Assembly: GCA_930367205.1 (NCBI GenBank) | Contig: OV884014.1 | Location: 112,357,138-112,421,137 of the forward strand | Direction: 5' to 3' | DNA from: Acanthosoma haemorrhoidale | Lineage: Eukaryota > Arthropoda > Insecta > Hemiptera > Acanthosomatidae | DNA: 64,000 nucleotides | Shown here: positions 42,384 to 54,699 of the stretch, piece by piece | Numbering within the stretch: position 1 is the stretch's first letter | Layout: every line of letters starts with the position of its first letter | Program-made: the position numbers and the translations under genes | Notes under the pieces: model-generated | Seen by the model: the letters and a program-made list of their open reading frames with translations, nothing else | Database searches by the model: none | Told to the model about the DNA's origin: nothing

Positions 42384-44525
42384 AAGTAAATAGCCATGAT
42401 TATTTGAGAATGAGGATTGTAAATACATTATTAAATTTTCTCGGCTAATCGGCTGATGTTGTCAGAACTAGTTCTGATGTACCAGAAACTGCATCTATTT
42501 TTAAAAGTGCTGCCACCTGCTAAGTAATCGCAGCAACACCTCAATAGTGCAGCATTATATGCATATAGCCTAATAAAATAGTTTAATTATTACTACGGTA
42601 ACGTTGTCTTTAGCAACTAGCTACACCTTATGCAATGGCGATCAACATATCGAGTCCCCTCGGCTTGATAACAGCTTTGAATAAAGTTCACAAAAGTTAG
42701 CGATGTGTTCCTTAAACTATTTCTCACAACTATAAGATCACATTGCGGATTGATAATTCTAAATTTAGCCGCTTTAAGTCAATTCAGCGGGCAGGTTTCG
42801 TCAATTATCAAGTTCTATTGACACTGAGATCTGCTTTTGTAAATTCGCATTGTGTGAGTAACAGCAGCAGATCTTACTGACATAGGGATTCGATATTTGA
42901 CAAGGCTTGGTTGCTCAATTCAAAAAATTTAAAAAAAAAAACAGACCCACACTTGGGTGATTTCGGCGCACTGAAGGAGATTGTACCTCAGTGGTTTTCG
43001 ACTATAAAACTTTTATGGTTTAATAGCTTAATAGCCGAAAGCCACCAATTACCAAGTGCAGATGAGATCCATTTCAAGGATAAAGGACATTTTCCTGTTT
43101 GGATCCATACAGTTCATACCGATTGACCACAATTGGCAGGCTGGATTTTATAAAAGTCAAAAAAACCATCTTCAAAAGCCTCTCTGAATTCAAATATAGA
43201 ATTAAGGGCAAAAGAACATCTCATTACTCATCAGTGGGATTCAGCAAAGCGTAATAAATAAAACAAGAAACATCATAAAGAGGGATTTGTCTACAGTAAA
43301 ATGTTAACCATACTAATTTAAATCTACAACATATTACTTAAGGGAAGTTATAAAAAGAAGGAAAATACCAGATCAAATTGCCTTACAATCATCAAAGTAA
43401 TTTCAAAATACCCAGGGATTAACAAGCCATGGTAATTGACAATAACAACCTCTTTATTCTATTACAATAAACAGTCACAAAAAATTACACTACAAAATAA
43501 AGATCAATAATAGAGCAATACGCAATACAATAAAAACCTTTTTGCAAAATGAAAATAATTTTATATCACAAACAATAAATGATGATATTACAATAATTAT
43601 ATATATACAACATATATATTACTACATATTAATTTCTTTTAAACTGTACATTAATCCAGGTTTTAAATAAATCCTTCAATGTTATTGTTTTGAATGCTAG
43701 GAGAAGCAAATAGTGCGATAATATTAATTAATAAATGACTAAATTAAACCACTTATTTTTGTTTTAGTGAAACAAACACAAACTAAGGTTATATTTTAGT
43801 TCTTTAATATTTTATATTTATAACTAAGTTCTACGAGCTAGTTCAACAAATAATATACTATGATTATTAGCAATATATTCTCAAAATATTGTAATGAATT
43901 CAAATTATGAATTTCTATCTTTATACATGTGGTAATTTGTTTGTGATATTAATAAGTAGGTACTATAATTTTTTTGTTGGTAATAATGACATTGCTAGCA
44001 TTTGTTTTTCGAACAAGTGATTATCGACCTTGTTATTCTCACGCTTATCGTTACTATTTATTGTTTATTTATATTTTTCATGTCTACCCATTTTTTTTTG
44101 GTTCAATTTATTGCTGTTGAATCTTTGTAGTAATCTCATATGCACATTGCCAAAGCACATCGTATTGTATATTTGTACATAGTATTTTTCATAACCTTAT
44201 CAAATCTGTTCAATGTTATGTGTTTACATTCCTATTATGTTTCTTGTGTTTTTTTTAGAGGACAATGTAGCAGAATAAAGTTTAGTTTTAATCTATAAAT
44301 ATTGCCTTTAATTCAGTTTAATTTAATTAGTTAATTTTTCGGTATTCCAGTTTTTAGTTTTTAAAGTTTGAACATATACTTCTGGTTTTGGTTTAATTTT
44401 AAGTTTGGTCAAAAAAATGGCCTATGCTATAGTTTTTGTTGAAGAAAATAATGTTGGATAGGAATCGAACATAAGCAATTTTTTTTTTTTTTTTTAGCCT
44501 AATATTTTTAGCCGGTTCTCAGTCG
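42384..44525. other. AT-rich unassigned sequence
   Basis: About 2.1 kb. A plus frame at 42911-43126 (LGDFGALKEIVPQWFSTIKL) is unrecognised. The rest is AT-rich; a long T-run lies at about 44481-44497. Confidence 0.45.
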
Positions 44526-45117
44526 CTAGGGATGATTCGATACTACAAGGTATCGATACTCTTACTTGATTGCGGCATCGTTTGAAAGTATCGATACGTA
44601 CTTGTATCTTTTCATTAATGTGACCTTAAAAGTTATACCAATACGAGATGTGTCTCAACACATGTGTAGGAGTCAAACCTAACAGGTAGTAAATGGTTTC
44701 AAAGTTTTACAAACAAAAAAACATAATACATCTGTTTTAATTTTTCACTCGTTATGTCGAAAGGAAAAAGTATAATAATAGGTTTGATGAAATATGAAAA
44801 AATCGTACACTTAAAACCTACTACAATTGTATTTAAAACTAAAACATACGTAAAATACTTATACTTAAAAACTACTGCAAAAACTTGAAAACAAACTTCT
44901 AGCTTTATTAATTTTTGAAACAAGTACAACCAAATCTATAACTAAAAAACTCGCTTTCGACTCTTATACCTCATACAGGCTACAGCTGTTTTTGTAATTG
45001 TAAATATTCTTAGGTATTTTGAGCCTTAAAATTGATACCTACTTGGTATCGAATAAATATTATCGATGCCAAAAAGTGCTTTGTATCGATACATTACTCG
45101 TATCAAATCGTCCCTAG
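44526..45117. mobile_element. hAT-like MITE with TATCGATA palindromes
   Basis: About 590 bp with imperfect terminal inverted repeats: CTAGGGATGATTCGATAC on the left and CTAGGGACGATTTGATAC when the right end is read inward. The TAGGGA-type terminus suggests hAT; no 8-bp target duplication was found. Subterminally it holds three perfect TATCGATA palindromes (44551-44558, 44589-44596, 45084-45091) and further near-matches at both ends. The interior is AT-rich with no supported transposase. Confidence 0.6.
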
Positions 45118-45430
45118 TTGCAGGTTTTGTAACTGTTACATAAATCCAGGTTTGAAACATGCTTTTGATCGTGTTCGCGTTTACTGTTTAAACTGTTCCC
45201 TATTAATCAAACGAATTAATATTGGAATTAAATTATTACACTGAAGTTGAATAGTCCCAGACTGCTAAAAGCCTGGGCGAAATTTTTGATGAAGGTTTAA
45301 CCTGTACACCTTACCTAAATTCTATTAAAACAAAATTACAAAGCAACAATGTACAAAATGATTTTCAGAGCTCTATGCTGGACTATAGTGTACCTTAAAC
45401 TGCAGAGAATACAAAATAGATTTATAACAA
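45118..45430. other. Unassigned sequence
   Basis: Nothing recognised. Confidence 0.5.
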
Positions 45431-45600
45431 TAATAGAAAATTCACCTTAGTGTACTACCATCTCTTGACGAATGAATTCATTCCCCATATTCACATCAAA
45501 TTCTTTTATTCGCAGCAATATCTAACAAACCTCATGTTTAACACGATTTCCCCATCGACGGTATCAGGCGGTCGAGGCAGGAACGCTCTAGTTTTATTTT
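45431..45600 (+). mobile_element. LINE-A 3' fragment, copy 6 (degraded)
   Basis: Recognisable only by CATGTTTAACACGATTTCCC, CATCGACGGTATCAG and GGCAGGAACGCTCTAG, which match the ORF end at 55310-55400. Strongly decayed, and the 3' UTR is missing. Confidence 0.5.
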
Positions 45601-45967
45601 AGTATCTAAAGTTTTATAATGCTTAGAATATTATAATGCTAATATTATATATAATGCTAAAAGTAGGCATAATTCTTGAGCAGAACTGTATACCTGCCTG
45701 GTGACTTCATGGAAGTCACTGATGGTTCCTGTTATTTGTAAGTAAGCAACCTCATCCCTCCAAGACCTCCCTACTTCCCAGAATCTTATCCTTTTCTTAT
45801 ACATATATGCCTCAGCTTTAGCCCCAGACACCACCCGTCCCTTGACATTCCACCCAGTGTGTAGTAACGTAACTCTTAATATTTGTATATTGAGCTTTTC
45901 TTTCTTTTCTTTTAAAAGATTCTCCTCTGCAAAGATTATTTAACTTAAGATCAGTTTTTAGTATTAT

Positions 45968-46225
45968 TTTTTTTTTTATTTCAAAACCCCTTTATTTAAA
46001 TTTTGTTTACAAACAAATGAACAATAGCATGAAGTCATTTATGGCTCCTTTTCCTGCATAGCATAACATGCATTTGAAGGAGGGTAGAGTTACAAACATT
46101 TTTCGTTTTATAGTTAAAATTACAAAAACATAGAACCTGGACTAGGTAATGGGGCTCACCTTCGGGCCTTAGTTTTAGGGAAAAACTAAAAACTAAACTT
46201 ACAAACAAACAGTTTTATAGTTTGT
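45968..46225 (-). mobile_element. LINE-A 3'-UTR copy 7
   Basis: Minus-strand 3' UTR: the hairpin appears on the plus strand as AGGTAATGGGGCTCACCT (46144-46161), with ATGCATTTGAAGGAGGGTAG (46069-46088) and a tail at AACCCCTTTATTTAAA plus T-run (about 45975). No ORF part is attached. Confidence 0.75.
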
Positions 46226-47300
46226 AAGTCCCTTATATAGTCCTAAGTTGAGCACCATAACCTGGTTTACTTCATATAATTTTTAATAATAAAAAGACAG
46301 ATGTCAGATTAATAATAACTGCTTAAAAACAATAGTTGCAGTACAAGGAGCCATTAACAGCTCATTTTATATTATATGATTGTATATATTTCATTTTAAA
46401 AAAATATTCGAATAGGGGGGTTAAGGGGAGAGGGAAGTGTACTCATGCTTAAAAAGTGATGAAGTACAGACCTAAGTCACTTGTACAGTCAAGTCCTTGA
46501 GATGCCCCAGTCTCCCACTCTCCGCCCACTAACTCTCTCTTTAGAACAGCCGGACTCAAAAGTTTGTTATAACACCACTTTTAGAATTTTGACACCTGAA
46601 TCAGAGGCGAGTAAACTGTTCTCCTTGATGGAACGAAGCCTTGAGATATTTCGTCTGAGAAAAGCTATTTTCGCCTTTCTGCGTGGGCCGACCTCAGATT
46701 CCATAGTGCGCATTTAGTCTTTGAGGATGTTGAGTTCCCAACTTCCTCATTCGCAAGTTACCCACCCCATTGGTTCGATGTGCTCAGTCACTGAAATGGT
46801 TCTTGGAAAGGTTCTTTGGATTCCGAATCGATGAGTGGGCACTGTAGAGGAAATCCTTGAACGATTTATAATTAATCCTTCGTAAGCGTCACTAATACGT
46901 AGATGCAAACAGGTTTTTTTTTCTGGAATAATTATAAGCGTGACTTGATTATATTATATTCCTGCCACTTTTATAAACTGAATTCTCGCTTGAATTTCCC
47001 GGTTATAAAGTTTGTGCGATGAAACTCCGTGAATGGTCAGGGTGCTGTAGAAAAATGAGTTAATTAGTTGAGAGCTTTAATTTAATTGGCATTTTCTAGC
47101 TAATATCTTAAATCTAACAGAATAATTATCTGTCAGGAATCTTTATGTTTTTGCATTACGTTTTTCTTGATTATGTAGAGAAAACACATACCACTGTGTA
47201 CCTACAGTACTAAATTCAATTTTCAGCCAACTTTAAAACAAAGTTATACTTCGGCAATCTATAAAAGATTAATAAATAAAAAATTACTGCCAGACTGTGG
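46226..47300. other. Unassigned sequence
   Basis: Near 46481-46717 a plus-strand frame of normal composition (PTLRPLTLSLEQPDSKVCYN, then SLMERSLEIFRLRKAIFAFL) is open for 78 codons. No family recognised and no ATG start. Otherwise AT-rich. Confidence 0.35.
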
Positions 47301-47302
47301 AT

Positions 47303-47840
47303 TTTAAAACCGATTTATTGTCTTTCCACAGCTGATAATTTCATCTTTCTAAAATAGCGCTTTCGACAGCTCTAAGCTGTCATTGTCAGTTACCTCTTTT
47401 TTAAAAAACTTTATTATGAATAACAATCAATACACTGGTATATATACAAATATTAATCAGTTACAGCGTTACAACATACTTCAGTGAATGCTTGAGACAC
47501 ATGTGAGGGTGTCTTGACCCTAAGTTGGAAAGAAAAGGTTATTTTGGGGAAGAAATGGTTACTTACTAAAAACAAGAGGACCATAAGTCTCAACTGAGGT
47601 GCACGTTTATACAAAAAATGTAAGATATAATGAGCATTATATAACTGGGGTATATAACTCATCTAAACCAATAGTATAATACTATAGTATATTAAATAGT
47701 GTACTTTACTGCACAGTAAAAAAATTATACTTGTTAAATTAATAAATAATATACTAATTTGAGAGCTGTCGAAAGCGTATTTCAATAAAGATTATCAGCC
47801 GTGGAAAGACAATAAAGCTGTTTTATAAATAAAAAATTGT
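47303..47840. repeat. Inverted-repeat element with hammerhead-like motifs, locus 3
   Basis: About 540 bp with terminal inverted repeats of about 70 bp (TTATTGTCTTTCCACAGCTG on the left; TTATTGTCTTTCCACGGCTG read inward from the right). Each arm carries a hammerhead-like motif. Left, minus strand 47389-47357: CTGACAAT, a perfect 7-bp helix II (GACAGCT-TAG-AGCTGTC), then GAAAGCGCT. Right, plus strand 47761-47777: GAGAGCTGTCGAAAGCG. The A/G change in CTGACAA departs from the CUGANGA core, so catalytic activity is doubtful. The interior has no recognised coding region. Penelope-like pseudo-LTR is the leading idea. Confidence 0.5.
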
Positions 47841-48780
47841 ATTTATTTATAATCACAACTAACTAAAAATATTATGATAAATAAATTGTAAAAAAACAAA
47901 AACAATATACATGGACTAATCCTGTATAATAGCTGGTGTTATATACCTTCATGATTTAGAGAAATTGTTACTTCGTCATCTCATTACTCGTAAGACAGCA
48001 CTGTGCCATGACTGCATATACTTTGACGAGATTTTAAAGTCCTGTTGGAAATGTTCCCTCGTGTTTTGAAGAGTACCTTCTTACGGATGTACTTTCACTT
48101 GTCAGCAGATCGAATTACTTGCAGGAAAGTTAAAAAAAAAAAAACTATACAAGAAAGTTGCGGACTGTCTATATAGAGCGGCATGGTCGCTGGTCTGTTC
48201 CTGGTGATGCAACAAGAAAACTGCAGTTCTGCTCGTGCCTTCTGCGGCAACGGTTCAAGTTCAGCTTCACTTGGGAGATCTCACTTTTTCTAGTTCCCTT
48301 TATTTATTTCATCAGCGATTCTGCCGAAGAATCTAATCAGCCACGAAAATATTTTTGTTGGTAGTTTCTTTAATACTCTCAATAATTGATATTCGATATT
48401 TTAGATTAAAAGTATTTGTAAAACTTTAAAAAAAAAAAATCTTTGTTTGACTAATATCATCAAGATTTATTAGCCATAGAAAAATTGAAAAAAAAATTAG
48501 TGGGGACTAAATTGTCAATATAATAACCATATATATGTGTATATATATATATAAAAGTATGTTTTATCTCTATACGATTTTGTAACATTTGCAAGCCTAG
48601 CTCTCGGTAAGTGATATTAAGGGTACACCCTGTCTGCCTTTGTGCCCATAAGCTATGTTACGTACAGACTTCGTGATAATTTGGCCAAAGATAATCCAGA
48701 TATGGAAGATGCTAACTATGGTAGAGCAGAAATACTAGTCTTGGTTTATAAATTATCAATAATTTCTATTGACTTAATTC
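47841..48780. other. AT-rich unassigned sequence
   Basis: A plus frame at 48158-48364 (HGRWSVPGDATRKLQFCSCL) is unrecognised. A TA/TG-rich microsatellite lies near 48525-48555. Confidence 0.45.
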
Positions 48781-49460
48781 GGTTTACAACAGGAGCTCTT
48801 ACACAGGCCGAGTCAGTTGGTAACGTAATCAGTGACAGACTGGGCATGTTAAACATCAGTGTAAACGCCGGGAAGACCGACTGCGTAATCTTCTCCTTCC
48901 TAAAGGGGAAAAAATCCTTGCCAAAATCGTATGGTATAGGAGGGCAAGAGAACTCACCAGCTTTCTCAATGGACTATCTGGGTATAAAAATGGATAGGCA
49001 TCTCCATTTCTCTACTCATTTCCTCCGGCCAGTTCTGCTGTACGGTGCCCCGCTATTTACCCACTTGGACTGACAATACAGCCAAATGTCTCCAACATTT
49101 CCAGAATGGGATCATGAGAAAAGTGGTCCGACATACCTCTCTCGAGAGGTTGAAGAACGCTGACGTGCACCCGTTGCTTGGTGTGCAGTCGGTGGGTGAG
49201 TTGATCCGCCGGAGACACATTAAGTTCTTTGACTCGTTACAGCACCTGACGAACCCAGTTGTTTAACGCTATGACCCACCCACCCCTCCCGCATCGATGG
49301 CAACAGACTGTCGGGGATAAATTAGGTTAGGAATTAGTATGTAAGGTTGATCAAAAAGGTGAGCCCCATCACCTTTATTAGTCAGTTTAGTCCAGTCACG
49401 TATAATGTGTATCATTATACTTCTTTATCCATTATATAATTTTTATAAAATAACAAAACC
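48781..49460 (+). mobile_element. LINE-A copy 8, internally deleted
   Basis: The frame reads SDRLGMLNISVNAGKTDCVI, then NSPAFSMDYLGIKMDRHLHF. It jumps to RPVLLYGAPLFTH (a deletion of about 45 residues), then after a frameshift MRKVVRHTSLERLKNADVHP and SVGELIRRRHIKFFDSLQHL, with a stop just after LTNPVV. The 3' UTR includes GGTGAGCCCCATCACC at 49359-49374. The upstream boundary near 48780 is an estimate; the FADD catalytic box is not included. Confidence 0.82.
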
Positions 49461-51162
49461 TGTATATAATGTAGCGACGCTTTAGGAAATTCAAAAATAA
49501 TTTGTAAATAGATTCGCCTGGTTAGTCCGCGGTGTTCAATATACTTTCGAAGCTTATGATCTGCGGGTCACCCAAGAAATTATTCTTTAGTCAGGGATAT
49601 CTCAGCCTCGTGAGGATTAATGAGGAGCTACTTGAACTACGACGTAGCAAATCCGAATAACAAAAAAACCCTAACGAAATAAGTTTGAGAGGTTAACGTG
49701 CGTAGTATTGATGTCCCTAGACCTCAGCGCCACCTACCTAACTACGGTATCAACTATCTGTCGCCCCTTACAGTTGTATGCCGAGGATTTTTTTAAATTA
49801 TTATAATTTTAAATAGATATTTTATTTATCATTTTTAGGTATTCGTTTTACTGAAATAAATAAATTCATTGTCAAACCAGAAACTCAGAACTTTTGTATC
49901 GTGAAACAGTTAGGTCCACAATTTCATGAGCCCTACCAGAAATTAAAATGTATGTTATTATGTAAGCTTATTATTTTTGTAAAACTAAATTATATTTCTT
50001 TTTTATGAGTACTAATTGTATTTTTTTTATGTGTGTTGCAGGTGAGTTGTTCACTCCTTTGAAACCCAGGGAAAATTGAGGTATCCTACACATATATTTA
50101 AATCTGAACATATTCATATACAACTGTATATTCAATTTTAAAGGTTAATCATTCAATTAGGGTTATTTACTAGAATCAGAAGGACTATTACTTATACATT
50201 ATATAAGTGGTATTTTTCGCTTAAAATATTTTGTGCTCAATGACCCTATTTTACGGTTGTAAATCCATGAGTTTCTTTTGCGCTCTCTTGCTCGGGCTGA
50301 ACATTGTGACCAAGGGTGAAACAAGTGAACAAGATAATTGAATTTCATATAGAATTCAAAGGAAGTGAAAGTTGAATATGAATTTCGTATTTCTAATAAT
50401 TGTCCACGAATATAATTGAGAACCAATTATACATATGTAGCCTAGATTTACGGATGCGGTAAGACGACTCACACCAAAACTATAAAGATTTTTCAATCGA
50501 AAGTTCTAAATTTCCTTAGGTTATAAACAGCACGGAGATCCAAATCCACTGATGGAAACACTGTCTACACCTGACTTACCTGTTAACTTTCAGGACTGAG
50601 GAGACGTTGGGATAGAGTGATCTAAATTAATAACAATAAACTATCTTCAAACTTAGCTTAGACAATAATAGAGGCGAGTAATCACTGGATCCCATCTGCC
50701 TTCAGACACGCCATTTTGTCATATTCGGTGATAGGGGCACTAGTCATAGTTATAAATCAATAATATAATATTATTACCTTAATGCCCACATATTATTATT
50801 ATTATTATGAAAATAGTACTGATAAGGGTTAGAAACTGAGAATGAAAGTGTGCCCAGTATCGACGGAATGTGACTCAGAGCTGGGAATTCCGTGCTTCGA
50901 CCCCCCCCTCTCATTGAAGATAGAGCCATATGTTGCCCATACGATGTTGAAAGTTTTATTTATTTTATATATTTCTCTTCGCAGAATGTTATTTTTATTG
51001 TCCTTTCGCAATAATAAATTGTCATTCTCAGAAGCTTAAACAAAAATTACACCTCCGAATAGATACCTGATGCCTACTTAAATATGCCTAATTCAATAAA
51101 AGTTTACTACATATAAATAGTATTTATACGTTTTTTACTTGTTAACAATTTTTATTAAGATA
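49461..51162. other. Unassigned sequence
   Basis: About 1.7 kb. An ATT microsatellite lies at about 50789-50807. Small open frames near 50842 and 50199 are unrecognised. No gene supported. Confidence 0.45.
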
Positions 51163-51825
51163 AAATTACAATCTGCCTGATTGGGCTATAAGTAATTGTG
51201 ATAAATGATCTCATATACAATTTTCATTCACTCGTTCATTCATACAGTATTTACAAACATCCCGTAGGTCCCCAAGTCTACATGCTTTTCCCTCTCTCGC
51301 GTGCGAAGCGGAGTCTTGGGAAGTCCCCTACGCTCCTCTGTCAGCCGCGTCACTGGATAAGAGCCAGTGGAGGCTGACCAAGAGCGCGAGAGCCACAGAC
51401 GCTCAGGACATGATTAGAGAAACTAGCCATTGCTAGGACTCCCACTGTCACTTGTTTATAGCAGGTCACGAGGCCACTGCCGTTTCAGTCTCCGAGGAGG
51501 ATTATAAGGATGAGTGGTGCAGTGCAATGACTGTGCTATAGGATTAGGGTAGTTGGATAGGTTACTATGGAAATTCATGAACTTGGAAGGGATGAGTTCT
51601 AGAATGTAGGGTATATTAAGATCGTTATGAAAGATTTTGTTGCTGGCGTTATAAGGGGCATTTACTATTGTTCTCAGGACTTTTGTTTCAAAGGATTGGA
51701 TACGCTTGATGTTCGACTTTTTTGCTGTCCCCCATAGCTCTATTCCGTATGTCCAGATTGGCTTAAGTATAACTTTGCAAATAAGTAGTTTATTTTCTAT
51801 TGAGAGATGGGATGTCCTTCGTGTT
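51163..51825 (-). mobile_element. LINE-B 3' fragment, copy 3
   Basis: Minus-strand copy of the LINE-B end, from the remnant of the helix before YKVILKPIW (51825-51720) through the GC-rich tail (51270-51530) to GATTGTAATT at 51163. The ORF is broken by frameshifts. Same layout as 31944-32790 and 60131-60880. Confidence 0.78.
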
Positions 51826-53800
51826 TATAAGTTAGAAATAAAATATAATTAATTGCAATAAATGAAATATAGCGGAGTTTTATTTTGAAAATTTAAGGTG
51901 AAATCGAATTTCCTCTGGTTTTCGATATAAATTTTATAGCCTATTTAATATTATTATCACATTTGAACGTCTTACACACATTGAGTAACCTGTTCTAAGC
52001 CTGAATAACGTCAATTTTACGCGCACAAACACGATTTGTTTTCCTCTCATGTTTGCCTTACATTTTATCAATCGGGATCAACTGGGTCAGATTATCGATA
52101 GAACGGTTTTTAATTCATCATTAATTTGTTGATAAATATTTGGTGATCATTGAGTCCAGTTAGAGCAAGATATTGGTAGAAAACTTACCTCGTTACCACA
52201 GCCGAACTAAAATGGAAGTTCAATGTTAGTTTTGTAGATTAGTCCACCGGAGAAACTTCGAAGCTTACTCACTGTAATTAAAGTCTTCTCTTTACATTGC
52301 TTACTTCAGTTGTAAATATTGACACTTCTTGTCTGGTGTTCAACGGGATATTGCTTTAACTTATTTAGATAACTTATAGCTACGCTCACATTTATTTTTT
52401 TTTTTTTGAATAATATGGTTAGCGGTTGAGTGTAATGTCAAGGCTCCCACGGGTCTTGAAATCGTAGCTACAAAAAATTGATGGTAAAAAGTTTTGACTT
52501 TAAAACGTTATTGGTTAATGCTTTGTTCGCTGGATGATTTTCTCAAAAAGTTGAAATATTTCGAATTGGCATCAAGTTTAGAACTTTCTTTTCAAAAATG
52601 TAAAATCACAATATGTCCAACTTGGGCAATAGATAATTTTGATTAAAGTATAATTTATTTAATATTTTATAAGCGCCATAAAACCCCCGCCAGAAAAAAC
52701 TATGGTTGTGGGGCCAGTTTAAGTAAGTGAAACTTTTTTTGGCTTTTTTTTTTTCCCAAATGCTGTTAAGCTCGTCTAAGATGGCTAGATTCGGAAGTGG
52801 AATACTAGACATAGATGACAGAATTTGGCTCTCCTGCTGAATCTAGATTAAAAAAAAAATATATGTAACTTTTTAAATACTCTGTGCTGAGTTAAAAAGG
52901 CTCGGAATTTTTATTTTTGTAAAATAAAAAAAAAAAATTTGATTGAGGTATGATGAGCTTTAATGAGCCCGCAGAACAAAAAACTAAACAATATTTTTTT
53001 GCTGGCTCGTAGGGCGCAGTGTCAAATGTTTTTCGTACTCGTCACTGGTATAATTATATTTTATGTCTTTATCCTCAAATGTTAGGGTTTGTAAAATGTA
53101 TTAGAGAATCTGACCTTTGGAAATAATGTGGTTTAAATATTTGGCACACGCTTGTAATTTATTCCAAAACTTGAGACCCGCCAGGATGAGGAACATCGCC
53201 TGGGCATTGTTCAGTTCGACGAACGGTTGGACGGACAACATTTTTTTTTTTTATGTGTAAGGGATCATTTATTATGTCATGTACATTAATAGATTCATTA
53301 AATTAACATTTGCATGAATATTCACATTGTTGGTCAACAATGACGTGCCCAACAACCTGGGTTCCTCTGACACCGGGAGTTGGAGAAGGCCTTCCTATGG
53401 GATATTGAAAGGAGGACCGATAATTCACCTAGCCATGCTATCCCCATATTGGAGAAGTGGATTTATGTTTTATCGATGCTCGCCCGCCAGCCGCTGTATT
53501 TCACATCCGTGGACCATGTCAGGACTTCCGGGGCAAACTAGGATCAGTCTCTTTGAGGGCTATACTCATCTTAATTTATAAATAATTTAAATCGTTAGAA
53601 ATGTTTGTAATTATTAATAATTAACAGCAAAAGAAAAAATTACTGGCAAGCATGATCGAGACTTGAACCCTGGCCTTTCTCCTTCAATATTCTCTTTGAG
53701 CAAACTCTCGCGTAGGCAGGCCACAGTGTGACCCCTAAGTTAATCCTCGGAGAACTAGTTTCGCAATGTTAGTGTTCTCACCGGAAGTTTTGGAAGCTCC
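51826..53800. other. AT-rich unassigned sequence
   Basis: About 2 kb. A GC-richer plus frame at 53327-53581 (PNNLGSSDTGSWRRPSYGIL) is unrecognised. A B-box-like GGTTCAAGTCTC lies on the minus strand at 53657-53668 with a TTTTTTC run beyond it (SINE-like, weak). Confidence 0.4.
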
Positions 53801-54180
53801 TTAAGACCACTAGCAAGGAGGCGTTGGTCTTCATAACGGCAACATCCTTTACACAGCGGAAGTACACTACACCACAGACAACGCTACTAGGACAGGTAAC
53901 TACCACGAACCTCAGCAGCTGGAGACAAAACAAAACTACATGTTTGTCTCCCCGAAGCAGCTCAAGAAGATTCTTCACCAGTGGCAGGGAAACACCAAAG
54001 CTAGGTAACTAGGTTTAGGTAACACCAAAGCACAACGGGGTGCAAACTGTTTGCCGAAGCAGCTGCCGAAGACAGGGATTGCCCGACTCGAAGACCTGTA
54101 CCATGCATGTACCAGTATGGGATACCTGACAGCGTCAACAAACAGTCCCACAAAGAGAAGATTCTGGATCACCTGAAAGT
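53801..54180 (+). other. Retrotransposon-like open frame of unknown family
   Basis: One plus frame reads GLHNGNILYTAEVHYTTDNA, then NYHEPQQLETKQNYMFVSPK, to a stop near 54005. A further open part (ANCLPKQLPKTGIARLEDLY) runs up to the LINE-A fragment. The composition is protein-like, and it directly abuts LINE-A 3' sequence at about 54180, so it may belong to a different element into which LINE-A inserted. Not recognised. Confidence 0.3.
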
Positions 54181-54470
54181 GTTCTATACCTCTCTCCAGA
54201 GGTTAAAGAACGCACCCGTGCTCGTTGTGTCGTCGATAGGTGAAATCATCCACTGGAGACATATCAATCGTTGCAGAACCTGACAAACCCAGTGTTTAAC
54301 ACTATGGCCCCACCACCATTTCCGTATCGATGGCAACAGGACGTCCGGGAAAACTAGTTTAAGTTAGTTCAGTTAGAGTTAGGTTTAGGTTAGTATTAGC
54401 AAAAATCATTCTTCAGGTGAGCCCTATATAAAAGTTGATGTATATAAATCATGAATTAAAACTAGTGATC
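54181..54470 (+). mobile_element. LINE-A 3' fragment, copy 9
   Basis: Starts at the TCTCTCCAGAGGTTAAAGAA region and reaches the C-terminal SLQNLTNPVFNTMAPPPFPY (several frames). The 3' UTR follows, with a decayed hairpin (AGGTGAGCCCTAT, 54415-54427). It is the same subfamily as the 37.1-kb copy. Confidence 0.68.
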
Positions 54471-54699
54471 ATTTGATGGCTTACATAGTCTATTTCTATA
54501 ATGGTACCTGACCCTCATTACCTTGTACATACTTCAGGTGTTAGTGGTAGATCTAAAGATTAAACAACCGTCGGTTCCTCTGCGACTTTTCTTGTACCGT
54601 CTGGAAAGAGCGCTTACCTTAGCCTAGGCCCTTTCAGTTAGGTTAGGTAGAGTTAAAAACAGGGTATACTGAGGACTGAAAATTGGCTTAAAATAAAAA

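Noticed and set aside
44699..44929. 76-codon minus-strand frame inside the hAT-like MITE as a transposase remnant
   Set aside because: No BED finger, hAT dimerisation motif or other hAT residues; AT-rich composition.
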